DNA from: Diphasiastrum complanatum
Taxonomy: Eukaryota; Streptophyta; Lycopodiopsida; Lycopodiales; Lycopodiaceae
DNA: 64,000 nucleotides
Direction: 5' to 3'
Assembly (NCBI GenBank): GCA_029204225.1
Contig: CM055111.1
Location: 22,909,772-22,973,771, forward strand
Part shown: positions 58,543 through 64,000 of the stretch, piece by piece
Layout of the letters: the number at the start of each line of letters is the position of its first letter
How positions within the stretch are numbered: position 1 is the stretch's first letter
Position numbers and translations under genes: made by a program
The notes under the pieces: model-generated
The model's input: only the letters and a program-made list of their open reading frames with translations
Told to the model about the DNA's origin: nothing
Database searches by the model: none

Positions 58543-60133
58543 AGTACATACCATTGTTGCAGTGAATCGCGATTCGCTCGGTTGCATGATTCGCACATGA
58601 GAATCACTGTTGTCTATCAAATTTTTGTTGAGTGAAAACAAAATCCGTGCCCATTTGGCCGTGTGCGTGAAAGAGAGATAGAGATGAGGGATTGTGGCTA
58701 TTGAAGATTTGGCGAGCATTTACTCAACCTGAAAATATGTGTAGATTCTTAGTAGAAGCTCCTTAGGCTAGAGATAGGCCATGAACTGGACCACATCATA
58801 CCTGAAACTGCTGGTAACCTACATACATGTATTGCCCTTAGGGCTTCAATTTGATACCCATATTGCCCATGGACCTATTTCTTCAACAATCACAGTTTTC
58901 AGCCAATTCAAATCCAGCATACAGCTATATATCTAACCTGAACTGGACCACATTGTACCTAAAACTACTGGCAACCTTCATGAATGTACTGCTCTCACTA
59001 AGAGCTTCAATCTGATACCCATATCGCCCAGCCAAAAAAAAAACTATTCTCAAAACCCTCAGTTAAGAAGTCTTAATTTGACAAAAACTAGCCTTAACAA
59101 GATAAAATGGGCCAAGGTCCCTTGGGTCCAAGTTACATAAAATATTACTGTGTGAAGCATAAACTTGGCCTTTGGTTCAACAAGAAAATCAAGGAACTGG
59201 TGTTTCAATGTGGCCATTAAAGGTAGCGTGTAATGCATTGCAAAGTTTTTGGGAACCCTTAATGATCCCGAAGAAGCGAAGCATGTGCGTTTGTAAGAAC
59301 CTTGAGACTATCAACACAGTTAGAAGGAAGGCATGAGTGATGAGAACGATATAACAATTTCTCACACATAAAATAAAAGATATGGTCGATGAACCATTAA
59401 GTAGTAACTGATATATGGCTGAAAAATCAGGACAATCTCAGTATAATAGGGGAAACATTGTTGACCACGCTGATGATATTGTCAAAATTGTAACTATCTA
59501 TAAATGGCCAGGTGTCATGATAAAACATCAATAACATGGTTAGCTTTGTTGGGTCTATAATGGATTTTACAGGTGTAAGTTTGATTAAGTGAGACCCAAC
59601 ATCGCCGGCAATATGGCCTACCTCATAGGCAAAGTTGATCCAAGAAGTATCAGAAAGATTGATGATCAGTGACCAAATCAAGAGGTACCTGCATCTATGG
59701 AGGGAAAAAATAGCTACCAACATTTCTCTGTGATGAATGTGTTTCAACATTGCAGCTTATAATACACCTTAGATTTAACCACAATCAATGGACCACAAAT
59801 CAGACATGTAAAGCCCACTTTCTGTTTTTTTTCTGCTTTCAGATGCATGCAATGTTTGTAAATTAATATTTTTGTTGGGTATACTTAACATGTGTAGAGG
59901 AGCATAGAATTCGCCTCTTTTTAATTTCATATTTAAACATTGGCTGTACAGATCCCAATGGCACCAATTCAGAAAGCAAATGAATTTTCAAATGGCCCGT
60001 TTCATACTGGAGTCTACGACTCACAGACATACAATGATCAGGGTGATGAGAAAGGCATTCCAACAATGATTGTTTGGAGCCATGGTGGTATTGAGGTGTC
60101 CGTGGAAGGTTCATGGGATAATTGGAGAACAAG
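52919..60133 (+). CDS. KINB: SnRK1 (AMPK-type) kinase beta subunit, 5' part
   Basis: Exon 1 (52919-53158) and exon 2 (59952-60133) join in phase 0 and give the first 140 residues plus two bases. MGNTNVSAG has Gly2 and a context for N-myristoylation. Residues 1-65 are low-complexity and rich in Ser, Gln and His. SPLMFTPQ and IPMAPIQ form the conserved motif before the glycogen-binding region, and GIPTMIVWSHGGIEVSVEGS followed by WDNWRTR (residues 115-141) starts the CBM48 domain. Plant beta subunits bridge the catalytic SnRK1 alpha and the beta-gamma subunit and guide localisation in energy signalling. The rest of CBM48 and the C-terminal ASC domain lie beyond 64000; no further exon is found up to the edge. 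Confidence 0.9.
53159..54529. other. Gene 2 intron 1, left part
   Basis: AT-rich; two similar segments near 53500 and 53575 ('aggtcaat.tgact...aaatctgaat.aatt.gaat') form a short local duplication. No coding signal. Confidence 0.5.
54530..54955 (-). pseudogene. LINE (non-LTR) reverse transcriptase fragment
   Basis: The - strand reads STIGVKQDCSLSPTLFGLYI then DELEKAINQVGGIGCKLGD, motifs of the LINE RT palm, preceded by IMALYEQV and followed, after frameshifts, by remnants of the ADD region and a segment ending FGGG. Directly adjoined on its left (- strand upstream, at 54955) by copia integrase. Confidence 0.75.
54956..56382 (+). pseudogene. Internally deleted copia (integrase tail, spacer, RT start)
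   Basis: Starts in integrase (FWAEAVITAAYISNRCPT, a TAA at about 55050) and continues open for 442 codons: KVLTPYEVWYGKKPTVSHLR, FGCTAYAFIP, a long acidic spacer with GQQGPNSEHFGQQ repeats, RT start WEDAMQEEYNSLMKNHTW, then a deletion that joins LVDLPHG to IFISQQRYIEQMLKQSSFFK, skipping the RT catalytic core. The final spacer shares blocks with the short LTR element at 9038-11099. No LTR identified. Confidence 0.8.
56560..57030 (-). pseudogene. Decayed copia gag fragment
   Basis: The - strand contains SLTLNGLSTSYENLVTTL, a copia gag signature, with TLPTQAWERFKA upstream. Frame is broken. It may belong to the element primed at 58393-58405. Confidence 0.5.
58393..58405 (-). other. LTR primer-binding site
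   Basis: - strand TGGTATCAGAGCC. An LTR end (..ATTCTACA) lies next to it; the LTR begins at about 58409 and includes a GA microsatellite. Outer limit not determined. Confidence 0.65.
58480..58539. repeat. (GA)n microsatellite inside the presumed LTR
   Basis: About 30 GA units; produces RERERE and SLSLSL artefact frames. Confidence 0.97.
58540..59951. other. Gene 2 intron 1, right part
   Basis: Non-coding. Two similar segments near 58780-58870 and 58930-59030 ('aactggaccacat...cctga...tactggca') are a local duplication of about 100 bp. Confidence 0.5.
59952..60133 (+). CDS. KINB: Gene 2 exon 2
   Basis: Acceptor GCTGTACAG. Encodes IPMAPIQKANEFSNGPFH through the CBM48 start. Donor AG|GTTCTC in phase 2, followed by a CT/C-rich stretch. 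Confidence 0.9.
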
Positions 60134-61289
60134 GTTCTCTCTCCCCCTCTCTTTCTGACTGACTGACTCACTCACGTTGTATGCTCCCATGGAATAAAAC
60201 TCACTTATGCACCTTTGGGTACCCAAAAGACATTAATAAATCTTCCTTTCTTTCTTTCTTTCTTTCTCTCTCTAAAGAGCTACGCATTTCTCTTGCATTA
60301 TAGACATGACAATTGAACATTACATTTGTCTTAATATGATCGACTATTTGCTAACTTTTTGAAAGCTTTGTAGCTAGTGCAAACACAAAAAGTTTAGCTT
60401 TTATGTCTGTTGAAGGGTGACACTCAATGATAATGTGTTCCACAAAGTCCATGAAATTTTCAGTAAGAATAGTGGGAATGGCTGAATATAGTGATCAATC
60501 TAATCAAGGATTTATTAAAACCTAAATACGTCAATGTGTAATCATAAACTTGCACTATTGCACTTGTGATGTATAGTTTTAGACATGTTGTTGGATATTT
60601 ATTTATTTGGGACCCTTAGTTACATGATTCCGTTTATTATTTGTTGGGCTTTTGGATTCCTGATTTAGCTAGGTGCTTTTCATTGAGTCTTATCCATTGG
60701 TAGGGTGTAAATTGTGTAGTTGTTTGTGCCAGCGGGATGCAAGCGCTTGTTCTATTCGATACTTCCAAAGAAGGATCCCTTAAGGGTCCTCATGTCATTA
60801 TAAGTGGAGTAACTCTATGGCTTTCTACCGTGTTGGTGTTCATATTTGTGTTAGTGGTTAGTCATCGCTTTATAGATTCTTAGATATGGCGATCGTTATT
60901 CTATTTTTAGGATATTGGTTGCTTTTCATATATAGTACCTTTTGGAGCAATGTTTTACTGAAACACATTTCATTTAATGAAACTTTGTTTTTCAAGTCCA
61001 TTTGAAATGGACCGTTTGAAACAGATTTCAAAATTTAAGGGGGGGAAAAAAAAACCTCCTAATGTGTGAAAAAGTTTGGCATACAAAACTTAAGTTAGAA
61101 CTTGGTAGGGAATAGTAGAATTGTGAATACCTTGTACATGTGTATTGTGTGATTATCTATCTCATTGGGTCCCTAGTCATCTAAGTGTGTCGATTACCAA
61201 TCATGTATATTGTCATTGTGTCACAAGCCAGTCTCTCCAAGCTCGTGAATCCTAGAAGCCGGTGTGTAGAACGAACCTCCCAACCATAG
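60134..61289. other. Gene 2 intron 2, left part
   Basis: AT-rich with a (TTTC)n/(CT)n tract at 60244-60275. No coding signal. Confidence 0.5.
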
Positions 61290-62102
61290 GCACCCCCTCC
61301 TTGAGTCCTTCTACCTGCTATTCCCGTCAACTGGCACATGGCATCCACTTGTGGGTGATTAGTCCACTTGGCATGCCTAGCTCCTGTGACCTGTGAATAT
61401 TGAGTGACTCATAGGGTACCACCCCCGTGCCCTGCCAAAGACCTGTGACCCTCTTGGTCACCCCGACTACTTGCCGGCTAGCATCTCGTCACTGACGGCT
61501 AGGGTCCTGACGGTCAAGACACACCACATCTCTGACAACTTGTCAAGCGGCCATATCGGGTCACTGCTCGTGACGCACCGGTCCCAACTTAGGACAGATG
61601 TCCTCCTCGGTCACCGGCCCTTGCCAATACTTGGCCTCAGGCCCTCTGGTGACCGGCCGTGTCAAGGTCATGATAGAGTTGTAATTGGACAATCCTTCCC
61701 TCCTCTACAAGTCATCGGTCCTTGATGACAAACTCTGGGTAAGACTTCTACAACGCCTATCGCGTCTCCTAGGTAGCATTTGACAACGGATGCCCTTTCC
61801 AGGTTACTAGATACTCTTGAAGGAGACGATTCCGCAATCGTCACTCCCTTCGATCTAGGATTCTGTCTGGCCCATAACCTGTGGTGTCTTTCTCCTCAAG
61901 AGACACTAGACCTTCCACCAGGCTATCGCCATCGTTGTCTCTTATCATTGTACGCGAACTCCAATAGCGGTAAATGCTTTACCCAGTCTGTTTGCGTACT
62001 ACTCACGTATGCCCTAAGCATATCTTCCAAGATCTGATTCACTCACTCTGTCTGACCATCCGTCTGAGGATGCTCAGAGCTACTCATCCGCAACCACACA
62101 CG

Positions 62103-62591
62103 CTAACAATGCGGGTCCTTTTCTTGAGCCTTCTTAATCTCCTCCATGACACCACTGTCAACCACAGTAAAGCTCATGTGATGCAGTATATGAGATAGTG
62201 CATCGGCGACCACATTTTCCTTCCCTCTTCGGAAGCGAATTTCCAAATGAAATTCCTGCATCAGCTCGGCCCACTGAGCTTTGCGGCCCTTCAAATCTGG
62301 CTAAGTGCAAAAATACCTTAAAGTATGATGATCTGTGTACACATAAAACTCGACGCCATATAAATAATGTCTCCACACCTTGAGCGCATGTATAATCGCA
62401 TACAGCTCTTGCTCGTGTGTAGGATATCTCTGTTGAGCAAGTGTCAACTTCTTACTCTCAAAGGCTACTGGTCTACCCTCTTGGCTCAACACTGCACCTA
62501 CGGCAATGCCACTTGCATCCGTCTCTAGGTCAAAAAATTTCTGGGTATCCACAATCTTGAGAACTGGAGCCGTGGCCACAGACTCCTTCAA
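62103..62591 (-). pseudogene. Gypsy RNase H
   Basis: FFDLETDASGIAVGAVLSQE carries the first catalytic Asp (DAS), ELYAIIHALKVWRHYL the Glu, and YTDHHTLRYF a second Asp, followed after a stop by WAELMQEFHLEIRFRRGKEN and VVADALS. Confidence 0.88.
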
Positions 62592-63113
62592 GTTCTCAAA
62601 ATGTTGCTGAGCTCAGCATCCCATCGAACCACAGTGTTGTTTTTCCTTAACTGGTCCTTCAAAGGAGCAACTATCCAGGAATAATTCCTAACAAACCGCC
62701 GGTAGAACTTACAAAAGCCTAAGAAAAACTGTAATTGGCGTATATCGGCAGGCCTCGACCACTTCTTAACCACAGCCACCTTGGCTGGGTCAACCAAAAT
62801 ACCCTCAACTGTCACTACGTGACCCAAATACTCGACACGAGTCTTACACAACTCTGTCTACAGAAGCTTGTAACTTGCCCAAAACGGTCTTGAGATGAAT
62901 CTCATGCTTCTCAACCGCTTTACTAAAAACCAATATATCGTCAATAAAATTGATGACAAACTTGCCCATATAGTCTCGCAAGACATCGTTCATGAGCATC
63001 ATGAACGTGGCTGGGGCATTGGTTAACCCAAATGGCATAACCAAAAATTTATAATGACCGAAACGGGTTCGGAAGGTCGTCTTCATCTCGAATCCGTATT
63101 TGATGGTATCCAC
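62588..63113 (-). pseudogene. Gypsy RT core
   Basis: Two overlapping frames. The first has [20 protein letters not shown] and the catalytic FIDD box; the second has VEYLGHVVTVEGILVDPAKV and FLGFCKFYRRFVRNYSWIVA, the RT connection domain. Confidence 0.88.
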
Positions 63114-63179
63114 TTTTGAGATCTATCTTACTGAAAATGGTTGCACCTTGCAACGCATCCAGTGGATCATCAATCCTGG

Positions 63180-63995
63180 TCATCGGATATTGTGCTTTAC
63201 AGTGATCTTATTCAATCCCCTGTAATCTACACACATCCGGAAACTACCATCCTTTTTCTTAACAAGTAAAATAGGAGAGGCGAAAGGTGAATAACTTGGA
63301 CGGATGTACCCCAGCTTGAGATACTCCTCCAACATCTTTCTGACTTCCTCTTCCTCGTTTAGGCTCATCCTATAAGGAGGCCTACATACCGGACTTGCCC
63401 GTGGAACGAGCTTAATACGATGATCAACGTTTCGACTAGGCGGCAATCCCTCTGGCATATTACTAATTAGCATGTGTTTAAATTGCGTGTAGATGGGCTT
63501 CTCCAACTCACTTGTTGGGTCACATCTAGGCTGTAATGCAAATACATGTGCACTAGGGGATGCAAAAGTAAATGAAGCTTCTTGTGGTTTATTAGTGTGT
63601 GTGCTTATCTGATTATTACCAACATAAGAATCAAAACTGGAATCAGCATTCACATAACACAACCACAAATACTGAATCTCCATTCTCTTTATTTGCATAT
63701 AGGTAACAAGAGGACCCTCAACAGATGGTCTCTCCCCCTTTAAGACATGAGACATACCCTCATGCCCGAACTTATACACATGTGACTTAAAATCTATAGC
63801 GGGCTGCTTACTTGCATGCCACCGCTTACCAAGTACAATATCAAACTTAGCTAGTTTAGTAATTTCAAAATCTAACTTCTCGGTATACGTCTGAATAGAC
63901 AAAGGCGCCCGAGAGATTCTTTCATCCCAAACCTCTGTTCCCTTACCATCTGGCATCTCAACAGTATACCGGTAATCAGATGGAACAATAGCCAA
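63180..63995 (-). pseudogene. Gypsy protease tail and RT N-terminus
   Basis: A 271-codon open frame, the longest of this element. It runs off the window on its upstream side. RT begins near LVPRASPVCRPPYRMSLNEE; the frame ends just after LNKITVKH. Confidence 0.85.
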
Positions 63996-64000
63996 GTGAA

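Larger units (their letters stand above)
61290..64000 (-). mobile_element. Ty3/gypsy element, incomplete at the window edge
   Basis: - strand order from the right edge: protease tail and pre-RT (63180-63995, with FDIVLGKRWHASKQPAIDF), RT ([66 protein letters not shown]), RNase H (62301-62591: FDLETDASGIAVGAVLSQ, THEQELYAIIHALKVWRHYL, YTDHHTLRYF), RNase H/integrase junction (62103-62294, GKENVVADALS), and integrase traces to about 61780. Stops at several places make it inactive. 61290-61780 is decayed and unassigned. It shares family features with 20625-22230 and 26060-26550. Confidence 0.85.

Noticed and set aside
57923-58543. Overlapping + strand frames of 70-134 codons
   Set aside because: Antisense to the presumed leader of a - strand LTR element and ending in a GA-coded RERE tract.
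1-64000. tRNA, rRNA and CRISPR-like arrays
   Set aside because: None found by eye; tandem repeats present are microsatellites, LTR or leader repeats.

Overview
The window is nuclear DNA of a land plant. It carries two split plant genes with canonical GT-AG introns, many Ty1/copia, Ty3/gypsy and other retroelement remnants, several initiator-Met-type primer-binding sites (TGGTATCAGAGC-like) and many long (GA)n/(CT)n tracts. Introns of 5 to 8 kb filled with nested transposons suggest a large, repeat-rich genome; a fern or similar seed-free plant is my guess, and the sequence does not prove it.

Gene 1 (ATG 6468 to stop 33923, + strand, ten exons, 885 codons by my splice model) is the plant two-domain polyketide-cyclase/START-like lipid-transport protein, closest in my knowledge to Arabidopsis At5g08720. 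Intron 2 (7.9 kb) holds a gypsy gag, a short LTR element nested in it (9038-11099) and a MITE. Intron 5 holds an LTR/primer-site remnant. Intron 6 (6.7 kb) holds decayed gypsy and copia pieces. Intron 8 (5.3 kb) holds a decayed copia RT and three more MITE-like elements. Intron 9 begins with a (CT)n(CA)n microsatellite at its donor.

Gene 2 (ATG 52919, + strand, incomplete) is the beta subunit of the SnRK1/AMPK-type kinase. Exon 1 carries the N-myristoylation start, exon 2 the beginning of the CBM48 domain, and the rest lies beyond the right edge. Its intron 1 (6.8 kb) contains a LINE fragment and an internally deleted copia, and the following intron contains a gypsy element on the - strand that runs off the window.

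Outside the genes: 1-5577 holds one copy of a roughly 1.8-2 kb repeat, a reverse-transcriptase fragment resembling the Penelope-like class, and the 5' half of a copia element, all readable on the - strand. 37155-42335 holds the inverted second copy of the repeat, an intact orphan ORF of about 440 codons and the 3' half of a copia element on the + strand. 43.7-51.8 kb holds two closely related copia elements, head to head.

The most unusual structures are: the possible undescribed retroelement suggested by RT-(CT)n-repeat on one side and (CT)n-repeat-ORF on the other; a group of small elements with C(A/T)TAGAA ends, clustered GAACCGT or GGAACG palindromes and exact 8-bp target duplications, two of which share one target octamer; and the short LTR element, whose 5-bp target duplication and intact flanking gag frame prove a recent nested insertion.
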